A stretch of 64,000 bases of DNA. Origin: Bifidobacterium sp. ESL0745 (GTDB lineage: Bacteria > Actinomycetota > Actinomycetes > Actinomycetales > Bifidobacteriaceae). Position numbers and translations under genes: made by a program. The DNA is taken from positions 1,674,001 through 1,738,000 of the forward strand of contig NZ_JAQTHX010000001.1 in the NCBI RefSeq assembly GCF_029433335.1, in the 5' to 3' direction. Below, in pieces: positions 55,402 through 63,258 of the stretch. Each line of letters starts with the position of its first letter. The first letter of the stretch is position 1. Under the pieces are notes generated by a model that searched no databases, was not told the origin of the DNA, and saw nothing but the letters and a program-made list of their open reading frames with translations.

Positions 55402-55989
55402 CTATCTCCAGACGATATCGTTCAAAATCAGGACGGCCGCATAGAGAACAACGATGATGACCGAGATGACCTTAGGAAGGATGTCATTTCGATGGGTGCG
55501 GTCGATTTTTTGACCCGTCGAATACTGCACAAGCTCACGGAACGTCTTCACATCGACGTTTTTCTCCAATTTTCCGAGACGCGTCGAAGCACCAAGCCCC
55601 AACGCGGCAGTCAAACAGCCCAGAGAACTAAGCCATCCTACCGGGCTTTCGCCATTGGCATGCGGCACGATCGCGAAAATACAATACGAAACCACCGATA
55701 TAGCAATCAAGACCCAAGACACCGCAAACCAAAGGAGCATTTGCTCCCGATTGTGTTTGATTTCCTCATTCATGGTTTCGACGTCTCCTTTGACCAGTTC
55801 GTCCAGCGTGATGCCGAAAAGATTGCCCAGCAGCAGGAGGTTCTGCACGTCGGGATAGGTGCGGCCGGTCTCCCAATTCGAAACCGTCTGACGCGAGACG
55901 AAAATCTTGCTCGCAAGGTCATCCTGAGACAGGCCCAACGCCTCGCGATGATCACGAATCTGACCACCCAACTGCATCTCGACCGCCAT
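55402..55989 (-). CDS. XRE-family regulator with C-terminal membrane segments (copy 1)
   Basis: This 195-residue protein has an N-terminal XRE helix-turn-helix (GGQIRDHREALGLSQDDLASKIFVSRQTVSNWETGRTYPD in residues 8-50). A short linker (ELVKGDVETMNEEIKHNREQ) leads to three or four hydrophobic segments. Membrane-tethered XRE proteins occur in stress and immunity circuits of Gram-positive bacteria. The first 85 residues and about 240 bp upstream are nearly the same as in the second copy at 57814, whereas the membrane part has diverged. The target is unknown. Confidence 0.85.
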   Translation of the reverse strand: MAVEMQLGGQIRDHREALGLSQDDLASKIFVSRQTVSNWETGRTYPDVQNLLLLGNLFGITLDELVKGDVETMNEEIKHNREQMLLWFAVSWVLIAISVVSYCIFAIVPHANGESPVGWLSSLGCLTAALGLGASTRLGKLEKNVDVKTFRELVQYSTGQKIDRTHRNDILPKVISVIIVVLYAAVLILNDIVWR

Positions 55990-56226
55990 CGTCGCGCCCT
56001 TCCATCTTGCTCGTCATGTAGCTGCTTCGCTGCCGCCTACCCATTCAAGAGTACTTCAAATCATTCTTGCTTTTTGCAATCCCGAATGAGAACTCTTGCC
56101 TGAACCGCCGGCATCCGTTCCGGCAATCCCAACGTAACCCAACGCGCCCGGACGCACCAAGCCAGAACGCGAAAAATCCCTGCCAAAAGTCTTTGACATG
56201 GCTGAATTCCAACGATTTAGAGATAT
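55750..56226 (-). repeat. Duplicated block, copy 1 (XRE 5' half plus upstream region)
   Basis: The DNA encoding the HTH, the promoter region with the conserved pair CAAGAGT/ACTCTTG about 35 bp apart, and a CTGCCAAAAGTCTTTGACA hairpin all recur in the same order and orientation near 58144-58626. The upstream hairpin is degraded in this copy. Confidence 0.8.
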
Positions 56227-56251
56227 GTCTGTCACGAGTAACCATCACCTA

Positions 56252-56643
56252 TTGACAGATCACATAATCTCAAACCGTCAATTTACATAAAATGAAACCG
56301 ACAACTTGCATAGGCCCTAGTTGACAATTTACATAATTTGAATTTTACAATCCACATAATCTGAACTGACAGATTTGCATAATTTGAATTTTACAATCTG
56401 CATAACTTGAACTGACAGATTAACATAATTTCTACTGACAGATTTGCATAAGCTCTAATCGTCAATCTGCATAATTTGAATTGATAGATTATCATAATCT
56501 GAACTGACAGATTTACATAATTCGAATTGACAGATCATCATAATCTGAACTGACAGATTTGCATAATTTGAATTGATAGATTATCATAACCTAAACTGAC
56601 AGATTTACATAATTCGAATTGACAGATCATCATAAGAAAGCGC
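56252..56643. repeat. Array of about 17 tandem 23-bp repeats (iteron-like)
   Basis: Units follow the pattern TGACAGATTTGCATAATTTGAAT with a strict 23-bp period and no spacers. Two subtypes partly alternate: one has ATTTRCATAATT, the other the dyad CAGATTATCATAATCTG. The array ends 4 bp before the ATPase start codon, so that gene's promoter and leader must lie within repeats. Period, dyad and position beside an ATPase gene recall iterons or partition sites. Confidence 0.85.
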
Positions 56644-56647
56644 GATT

Positions 56648-57805
56648 ATGATTCCTCGATTGCTCACTGAAGAAGTCAAGAAAATGGCAACCTGGTTCCC
56701 TATCGTCTCCGTCATGGGGCCACGCCAATCAGGAAAATCAACCTTGCTCCGCAACGCATTTCCCGACTACACCTACCTCAATCTCGAACTCGGACGCTTA
56801 CGGGATTCGGCCAATACAGACCCTGAAGGGTTTATGGTCACGCAACCAGTACACTCATTCATCGATGAGATGCAATACGCGCCCGATTTGTTCCCAGAAA
56901 TGCAAGCAGTCTCGGATGAGCGCCACGAGACCGGACAATATCTGATTTCCGGATCACAGAACTTTCTAATGAATAAAAACATCACGGAATCATTGGCTGG
57001 TAGAGTGGGGATTCTGGAATTACTGCCGCTCAGCTACAAAGAAGCCCAAGGGGTTCCAAGCGTTCCAAGCGTCGACGAATTCACCTTCCGAGGCGGGTAC
57101 CCACACCTTTACGAAACTGACGTACCGGAAGGGACGTTCTATTCAAGCTATCTGTCAACATACGTCCGCCGCGACGTGAGTACGCTTTCCAATATTCGCG
57201 ATTTTTCATCATTCGAGACGTTCCTGAGGCTTTGTGCACAGAGTTCCGGTGAATTACTGAACACGACGCATCTCTCCAGAGAATCACAAATATCGCTGAA
57301 CACCGCGAAAGAATGGCTGAATATCCTCGCAGCCAGTTATATCGTGTTTCTGCTGCCACCGTACTTCTCAAACGCTCGGAAGCGACTAACGAAAACGCCG
57401 AAGCTCTATTTCTACGACACGGGTTTGCTCTGCTATTTGCTTGGCATCCGCAACGTCGACGAATTAGTCAGAAGCCCCAAGCGCGGAGCCGTGTTCGAGA
57501 ACCTCATCATCGAGGAGACGCTCAAGCGCGGATTCAACGCCAACAGCGAATCGAGGCTCTATTTCTATCGCGATTCCAACGGCGTGGAAGTCGACCTGAT
57601 GGACATGACCGACTCCGTTTCGCCGCAGCTTATTGAAATCAAGTCCGGCATCACCCCGCGTGACGATTTCTTCCGTCACTTGAAAACCGTCGGCCGGGAC
57701 CTTGATATCCCAATCGAGCAGCGGCAAGTCATCTACCGAGGCGGCTCCAGCTTCCGCACCCCCAACGGCCGGTTCGTCTCGGCTAAGGATTATTTGCTGA
57801 AATAA
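56648..57805 (+). CDS. ATP-binding protein of the AAA_14/DUF4143 type
   Basis: This 385-residue ATPase starts MIPRLLTEEV. Walker A is GPRQSGKST (24-32) and Walker B HSFIDEMQ (about 69-76). YLISGSQNFLM and LPLSYKEA follow, and a C-terminal DUF4143 region carries nuclease-like motifs (FENLIIEETLKRG, LYFYRDSNGVEVDLM, LIEIKSG) resembling a PD-(D/E)XK fold. The family is widespread and its function poorly known. The ribosome-binding site is weak, and the gene follows the 23-bp array almost without a gap, so the array probably governs it. It is convergent with the second XRE gene, 8 bp away. Confidence 0.88.
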   Translation: MIPRLLTEEVKKMATWFPIVSVMGPRQSGKSTLLRNAFPDYTYLNLELGRLRDSANTDPEGFMVTQPVHSFIDEMQYAPDLFPEMQAVSDERHETGQYLISGSQNFLMNKNITESLAGRVGILELLPLSYKEAQGVPSVPSVDEFTFRGGYPHLYETDVPEGTFYSSYLSTYVRRDVSTLSNIRDFSSFETFLRLCAQSSGELLNTTHLSRESQISLNTAKEWLNILAASYIVFLLPPYFSNARKRLTKTPKLYFYDTGLLCYLLGIRNVDELVRSPKRGAVFENLIIEETLKRGFNANSESRLYFYRDSNGVEVDLMDMTDSVSPQLIEIKSGITPRDDFFRHLKTVGRDLDIPIEQRQVIYRGGSSFRTPNGRFVSAKDYLLK

Positions 57806-57813
57806 TAACCACT

Positions 57814-58383
57814 TCACCAACTCAGCCAGATATAGACTCCGATGAAAAGCGCGACTAGCAGCACGCCTGCAACGATGGACACAACATTGTTGCGATGGGT
57901 GCGGTCCACGGGTTTGCCGGAAACATAGGCCAGCAGCTCCCTGAACGTTATGACATCGAGCTTTTTCTGCAATTTGTCGCAATGAACGGCCGAACCGGCA
58001 GCGGCGAAAGCCACAGGAATAACGATAAGGCTCCACCATTTGTTCCAATATCGCCCGCGCGTATAAGCGTCAACAAAGGCGTATACGACGCAAAATGCGA
58101 ACAAAACCCACATTACGATCGTCCAGAATAGGATTTTCCGCCTGTTACGTTTGATTTCCTCGTTCATCTTCTCGACGTCTCCTTTGACCAGTTCATCCAG
58201 CGTGATGCCGAAAAGATTGCCCAGCAGCAACAGGTTCTGCACATCAGGATAGGTACGGCCGGTCTCCCAGTTCGAGACCGTCTGGCGGGAGACGAAGATC
58301 CTGCCGGCCAAATCGTCCTGCGACAAGCCCATCGCCTCACGATGGTCACGAATCTGACCGCCCAACTGCATCTGCACCGCCAT
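57814..58383 (-). CDS. XRE-family regulator with C-terminal membrane segments (copy 2)
   Basis: A 189-residue paralogue of the regulator at 55402. The HTH region (GGQIRDHREAMGLSQDDLAGRIFVSRQTVSNWETGRTYPD in residues 8-50) is almost identical. The membrane part has three or four hydrophobic segments with diverged sequence but a conserved tail (TFRELLAYVSGKPVDRTHRNN). Its promoter region is shared with copy 1. The two copies flank the repeat array and ATPase gene in direct orientation. Confidence 0.85.
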   Translation of the reverse strand: MAVQMQLGGQIRDHREAMGLSQDDLAGRIFVSRQTVSNWETGRTYPDVQNLLLLGNLFGITLDELVKGDVEKMNEEIKRNRRKILFWTIVMWVLFAFCVVYAFVDAYTRGRYWNKWWSLIVIPVAFAAAGSAVHCDKLQKKLDVITFRELLAYVSGKPVDRTHRNNVVSIVAGVLLVALFIGVYIWLSW

Positions 58384-58626
58384 CGTCGCACCCTTCCGTC
58401 TTGCTCGTCATATAACTGCTTCCGCTTCGCTGCCATGCGCTCATTCAAGAGTACTTCAAATCGCCCCTGCTTCTTGCGATATCGAACGAATACTCTTGCC
58501 CGAACCACCGGCAACCGTTCCGACAATTCCAACGTAACCCAACGCGCCCGGACACTCCCAGCAGGAACGCGAAAAAGCCCTGCCAAAAGTCTTTGACAGG
58601 GCGGAATTCCAACGATTTCGAGACTT
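58144..58626 (-). repeat. Duplicated block, copy 2 (XRE 5' half plus upstream region)
   Basis: The counterpart of 55750-56226 in direct orientation. Here the upstream hairpin is intact. Confidence 0.8.
58577..58602 (-). terminator. Hairpin terminator within the duplicated block
   Basis: GCCCTG/CAGGGC arms with CAAA/TTTG pairs inside are followed on the minus strand by TTTTT. A similar CCCTGCCAA hairpin occurs at 63191, and a degraded one near 56168. Confidence 0.75.
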
Positions 58627-58710
58627 GCAACAACTTTTGCATTTCTCTGCATTATGGGCCCCGCAAGAAGTAATCCGGACCAGACAAATTACCTATCCCC
58701 GATATGACAA

Positions 58711-58764
58711 AAAGCGGGGCTCAAATGGAACACGCTTGTATCCGTTTCCACTTGAGCCCCGCTT
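58711..58764 (-). terminator. Terminator of the large surface-protein gene
   Basis: AAGCGGGGCTCAA and TTGAGCCCCGCTT arms extend through TGGAA/TTTCCA into a stem of nearly 20 bp, with TTTTT on the minus strand, 18 bp past the stop codon. The remainder of 58384-58781 is the duplicated XRE upstream block. Confidence 0.88.
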
Positions 58765-58781
58765 AGCAACAACCGACAGGT

Positions 58782-61700
58782 TTAGTCACGACGCGATGCA
58801 TGCCTCTTGCTCACGAGCACAAGGACGCAGCCGCCAACGAGCAGCAGCAGCGCCACCGCCAAAATCGCGATAACGGCAGAGCCTGTAGGAACAAGGCTGC
58901 TCGAAGAACTGCCATCCTTCGAAGCATTGGCGCTCTGGCCTTTGACGCCAGCACCCTTGGAGCTGCCTTCCGCGCTGGAAACAGCAGAATTGCCGCCGTT
59001 TGCGCCAGACCTCGAACCTTGTCCGGAGACGGAACCGGCACCTTTTCCTGAGCCGGAGCCGTCAGCAGAACCTGCACCAAGCACGCCGGAACCACCATTG
59101 CCGAGACCATGACCGGAGCCGTCACCGGCTACGCCGCCATGACCGTCGGGACCAGAGCCAGATCCGTCACCATTCGTGCTGCCATGATTTCCGGAACCAC
59201 CACGACCGGAACCATCATGATTGCCAGAGTTTTCGTCGCCGGAACCATGGCCATCACCGGAAGCGCCATGCTGGCCAGCGTTTTGAGAACCGGAACCACT
59301 GGTACCCTCACCAGATCCGTTGCCATCGCCATCAGAGCCTTCATTACCCGAACCATTGTGGTCAGAGCCATTGGAACCGGAACCGGCATGGTTGCCGGAG
59401 TTTTCGTCGCCGGAACCACCATGACTGCCACTATGATCAGAGCCTTGGTCACCGGAGCCTCCATGGTTGCCGTCGTGATCAGAATCTCCGGAACCAGAAC
59501 CGGAGCCCTCAGAGCCGGAACCGCTGTGATCGCCACCGGAACCGCCATGGCCGGAACCGCCGCTCTGCCCAGGACCGCCGGAAGGCGTGGAACTGCCGCC
59601 GCCATGGCTCGGAGAAGAACCACCATCGTGACCAGGGCCGCTCGGAGGCGTGGAAGGACTTCCATCACCATGGCTAGGCGGAGTCGACGGGCTCGGCGGA
59701 GGCGTCGAGGTGCGCGTCAACGAGAACACCTGCATCTCCGAAGTGTTGCCGGTCGTATCCTTGACCGCGATGCCCACCTTGTCGCCGGCATCCACGCCAG
59801 TCGGCCAGCTCTCAGAGAACGTGCCGTCCGCGGCCGTAGTCTCATGGGAGACCGTGACACTGGGCTCCGGTGTCGCGCCATCGGCTTCGAGCCACGTCAG
59901 CGTCACCGTATCCCCGGACTCTGCGACGGGGCCGCTTCGAGTCGTTTCATTGTCGTAGGAGACCACCGTGCCGGAGACCTCGCCGTCCTTCGAGACGACG
60001 GCATGGCCGGCCTCGTTCGATACCCACGGCGCCTCCAGGTCGATATGCTTGTCCAGCTTGGCGAGCGAAGATTTCGTCGATTCGCTGGTTTCGACCCACG
60101 CGCGGAATGTGTAGTCGCTGCCTTTACCGGTGGTGTCGGAAGCGAAGGCGGATGCCGGGAACTCTGCGGTCCAGTCGCTGCCGGAAACACTCACATCGGA
60201 AGACGGGCCAGTGCCAGGAGTCGCACCAGCAGTGCCCTTGGGCACCACGTCCGCCTTCACGGTGTCGCCGGACTCAAGTCCGCTGACGGTACCGCTGAAC
60301 GTCACCGTGCCGTTGGACGTCGCGCCGGTCGTTGGCGTAATCACTACCGTGCTGCTCACCGTAGGTGCCGTCGGAATGCCTCGCGGCCGCGTCAGCGTTG
60401 TGGTCTCGGAGGTGTTGCCCGTATCATCTTTCACCGTGATCAGAGCCTTGTCGCCGTGCTGGGCACCGCTCGGCCAGTCGGCGGAGAATGCGCCGGTCAC
60501 CGTATCTGCGTCCAGCGTCGTATCCGCGTGCAACGACGAGTTATCGGCCTTCTGCCACTTAATCGTGACATGGCCCGCTTCGGCCACAAGGCCGGTTTGA
60601 GCCGAACCGTCGACAGAAGTCTTGACTTTCCCGCTGACCTTCGTCGTGTTGACCTGGGTATCCGTAATGCCCGGAGCCACCACGTCGACGGTTGCGTTCT
60701 TCTTGCCGAAATTGGACGTGTTGCTACCGCTGAGATGCTTGGCACGGAACGTATATTCGATACCCTTGCCGACAGAATCCGCCGTCTGCCCCAAAAGCGC
60801 CGAAGCCGGTACCGTCGCGGTCCAGTTACCGCCAGCGTCCACAGTCACATTACCTGCGGGAACAGTATAACCGGCAGTGCCATCGGCCGCGTCCTTCGGT
60901 ACGACGCTGGCAGCTATCGTGTCGCCCGTCACGAAATCGGCGGCGGTACCGTTCACCGTCACCGTGGCATCGGGAGTCGCCCCGGTGGTCGGCGTCGTCA
61001 CTGACACATCTGTCACCACAGGAGCCGGCACACCGCTTAATGGCATAACCAGCGTCGCGGACCTGGAGATATTCCCCACTTCGTCGACAGCAGAAACCAC
61101 CGCTTTGTCGCCCGGCGCAGCGCTCGAAGGCCAGGACTGTGAGAACTCTCCCGTGGTTGTGTTCACAGCCGGGTGCGAATCCGGCACCTCATCCTGCGCC
61201 ATCGGCTCACCGTCCGACTTCTGCCATTTCACGGTCACCGTCGCATGCGCTTCCGCCTTGCGATGGTTCTGTTTGCTGTTATCGGCGGAAGTCATCACCT
61301 TGCCGCTGATACCTTCAGCACTGGCCTGCGTATCAACCACCCCGGGCGGGACCAAATCGATATGCTTCACTATCTTCGCATTTCCGCTCTTGCGGTGATC
61401 GGAAGTGACCATATGCACGCGGAACAGATAATCCGCTCCGTCACCGACGTCATCGCTGAATTGCGACGCCTTGAAACCGGCATACCAATTGCCATCAGTA
61501 CTGCCGCCGGGAATCGTCAGACTTGCAAAATCGGCCGGTTTACCGGTCGTCCCGTCAGGCGTGCTTTCACTACCGTCTTTGACCATATCCGCAACGACCG
61601 TATCGCTCGACGCGGGATTCTCCAACGTACCGCTCACGGTGATCGTCGACGCCACGTCGTCAATGGCCGGCACATGCGTCACTTTGCCCCAGATGGCATA

Positions 61701-62933
61701 CAACGTCTGGTTTTCAACACCGTCAAGCGGCAACGTGACCTCCGCACCGGGCTGGTATTGCGCAACCGTATCCGTCCTATTCTTGCTCCACCCAAGCAAA
61801 TCGAACCCAGGTCTTGAAATGCCACTGGTCGCATCCGGCAGCTTAGCTGCAACGCCCTTGCCTTCCGCAGGAATGTACTGCTTCTGAATTTTCCGAATGG
61901 TGCCTATTCCACCGTTGCTATCGAAGGAGAGCGAAGTCGATTTAGGCATAGCATCCTCGCGATACCACCAGACAGGGGTGGAATTTTTAGGAAGACCATC
62001 TGTATCAGGTGTTTTATAGGTAGAAGTGCCTTCCTTATACCATTTCTTTTTAAAATTCGCGAAGGAAGTTGTCGTATGGCCGGTATGGGCATCTCTAAAC
62101 CATTTGAGAGGCAGACCCGTAAATGTAGCATCGGGAATCCACGTCGAGGGGTAGCCTCTGTCCACCCTTTTCAGGAAAGGATTATTACCGATTCTGATCC
62201 TTCTCAGATTGGTGTCCCCCGCGAAAACCGCATCGTAGGCCCAAGTCGAATTATGACGGACTATCGTCGTTCCTGATAAATCCAACTCGGTCAGGGAATA
62301 GTCATGGTAGAACTGACGACCCGCTTTGCTCCACGAAAAATCTTGACTATCCGTCATACTCGAATATCGCGAATCATAGAAATTATCAAGCGTTACCTTG
62401 TCGAGACCTTCTATCGATGTGGCATGGGTAAAATTGGCAAAAGCCCAATCATAAGTACGCAACGTAGCGGTCACCTTGACCTTGGTGACCATTTCCGAGA
62501 TGCTTTTATCGGTGAATCCCGGAGTCGTAATTTTTTGCCCGATCCACGGGATTTGTGTTTCATTATTAGCATAGACATAAAGACCGTATGGCGAAGTTCG
62601 GTGATACAGGAAGTCGCCACCACCGAAATCCATCTCACATTCGGTGCCGACCTGTTTGATCTCCCAACTCACGCCATTGAAAGTCTGCGGACCAGTAGGC
62701 GCGCACGGAGGCAGCGGGCCTGCCGGGTTGGGCGGGTCACCCTGCGTTGAAACGGCAGGTACATCTTGCGTCTGCGTTTCTCCGGAGCTTCTGGCTGACG
62801 ACTGCTGGCTATCCTGCGTATCCTGGCTATCCTGCACCACCGGAACGGCCATCGCGGACTGAGGGACCACCAATGTCGCCGCAGCAGCCAATAATGCCAC
62901 CATGCATGATGCCAAATGACGAATCTTCATCAT
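58782..62933 (-). CDS. Large secreted, probably wall-anchored surface protein with InlB-type and Ig-like repeats
   Basis: This protein of about 1,383 residues has a signal peptide (MMKIRHLASCMVALLAAAATL... ending AMA). A BspA-like leucine-rich region follows (LTELDLSGTTIV, NLRRIRIGNNPF), then an InlB/Listeria-Bacteroides repeat (LSFDSNGGIGTI... TLYAIWG). Four Ig-like repeats of about 125 residues come next. A Gly/Ser/His/Asp/Asn-rich stalk of about 300 residues leads to LVPTG, a hydrophobic helix and SKRHASRRD, which resembles a sorting signal with V replacing L in LPXTG. It is probably an adhesin. The ATG at 62933 was chosen. A TTG at 62954 is upstream. The gene is flanked by strong terminators and seems monocistronic. 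Confidence 0.88.
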   Translation of the reverse strand: MMKIRHLASCMVALLAAAATLVVPQSAMAVPVVQDSQDTQDSQQSSARSSGETQTQDVPAVSTQGDPPNPAGPLPPCAPTGPQTFNGVSWEIKQVGTECEMDFGGGDFLYHRTSPYGLYVYANNETQIPWIGQKITTPGFTDKSISEMVTKVKVTATLRTYDWAFANFTHATSIEGLDKVTLDNFYDSRYSSMTDSQDFSWSKAGRQFYHDYSLTELDLSGTTIVRHNSTWAYDAVFAGDTNLRRIRIGNNPFLKRVDRGYPSTWIPDATFTGLPLKWFRDAHTGHTTTSFANFKKKWYKEGTSTYKTPDTDGLPKNSTPVWWYREDAMPKSTSLSFDSNGGIGTIRKIQKQYIPAEGKGVAAKLPDATSGISRPGFDLLGWSKNRTDTVAQYQPGAEVTLPLDGVENQTLYAIWGKVTHVPAIDDVASTITVSGTLENPASSDTVVADMVKDGSESTPDGTTGKPADFASLTIPGGSTDGNWYAGFKASQFSDDVGDGADYLFRVHMVTSDHRKSGNAKIVKHIDLVPPGVVDTQASAEGISGKVMTSADNSKQNHRKAEAHATVTVKWQKSDGEPMAQDEVPDSHPAVNTTTGEFSQSWPSSAAPGDKAVVSAVDEVGNISRSATLVMPLSGVPAPVVTDVSVTTPTTGATPDATVTVNGTAADFVTGDTIAASVVPKDAADGTAGYTVPAGNVTVDAGGNWTATVPASALLGQTADSVGKGIEYTFRAKHLSGSNTSNFGKKNATVDVVAPGITDTQVNTTKVSGKVKTSVDGSAQTGLVAEAGHVTIKWQKADNSSLHADTTLDADTVTGAFSADWPSGAQHGDKALITVKDDTGNTSETTTLTRPRGIPTAPTVSSTVVITPTTGATSNGTVTFSGTVSGLESGDTVKADVVPKGTAGATPGTGPSSDVSVSGSDWTAEFPASAFASDTTGKGSDYTFRAWVETSESTKSSLAKLDKHIDLEAPWVSNEAGHAVVSKDGEVSGTVVSYDNETTRSGPVAESGDTVTLTWLEADGATPEPSVTVSHETTAADGTFSESWPTGVDAGDKVGIAVKDTTGNTSEMQVFSLTRTSTPPPSPSTPPSHGDGSPSTPPSGPGHDGGSSPSHGGGSSTPSGGPGQSGGSGHGGSGGDHSGSGSEGSGSGSGDSDHDGNHGGSGDQGSDHSGSHGGSGDENSGNHAGSGSNGSDHNGSGNEGSDGDGNGSGEGTSGSGSQNAGQHGASGDGHGSGDENSGNHDGSGRGGSGNHGSTNGDGSGSGPDGHGGVAGDGSGHGLGNGGSGVLGAGSADGSGSGKGAGSVSGQGSRSGANGGNSAVSSAEGSSKGAGVKGQSANASKDGSSSSSLVPTGSAVIAILAVALLLLVGGCVLVLVSKRHASRRD

Positions 62934-63034
62934 CGAACCTTTTCCTTCAACCAATTATCTCTGCTGACACAAAAAATTAAGGAACTCAAACAAATGCTAA
63001 TTCCGCATCATTAAAATGTAATGTACTGCAAAAT

Positions 63035-63060
63035 CTAGACATATACTCTGGTATGTCTAG
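63035..63060. repeat. Perfect 9-bp inverted repeat upstream of the surface-protein gene
   Basis: CTAGACATA and TATGTCTAG face each other across 8 nt, about 100 bp before the surface-protein start. It is a possible operator. A T-run follows on the plus strand. The other part of 62934-63258 is AT-rich promoter DNA and the terminator of the next gene. Confidence 0.55.
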
Positions 63061-63190
63061 GTTTTTAAACGATTCGTCTAATCTTTTATTTCTTTGCGAC
63101 TTCCCGATCCCATTACAAAGCAAACATAGCAAGCAATTGTCTAATAAAAACAATGAATGAGTTCTCGACTCGCTTCGACGAAAACATGAA

Positions 63191-63224
63191 AAATGCCCTG
63201 CCAAGATATCTTTGGCAGGGCATG
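63191..63224 (-). terminator. Terminator of the MFS transporter gene
   Basis: ATGCCCTGCCAA and TTGGCAGGGCAT form a 12-bp stem with TTTTT on the minus strand, 35 bp past the stop codon. Confidence 0.88.
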
Positions 63225-63258
63225 ATTGCGAAATGACGAAATCTTAATTATGCAAAGA

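Noticed and set aside
55492..56103. A 203-residue plus-strand frame across the first XRE gene
   Set aside because: It is antisense to a clear HTH protein, and the matching frame opposite the second copy is broken.
56252..56643. CRISPR array
   Set aside because: The 23-bp units are contiguous with no unique spacers, the repeats are degenerate, and no cas genes are present.
59109..61004. A 631-residue plus-strand frame opposite the surface-protein gene
   Set aside because: Its composition is dominated by reverse-complemented Gly/Ser repeats and Arg-rich sequence. The minus-strand protein has a signal peptide, recognisable repeats and a sorting signal.
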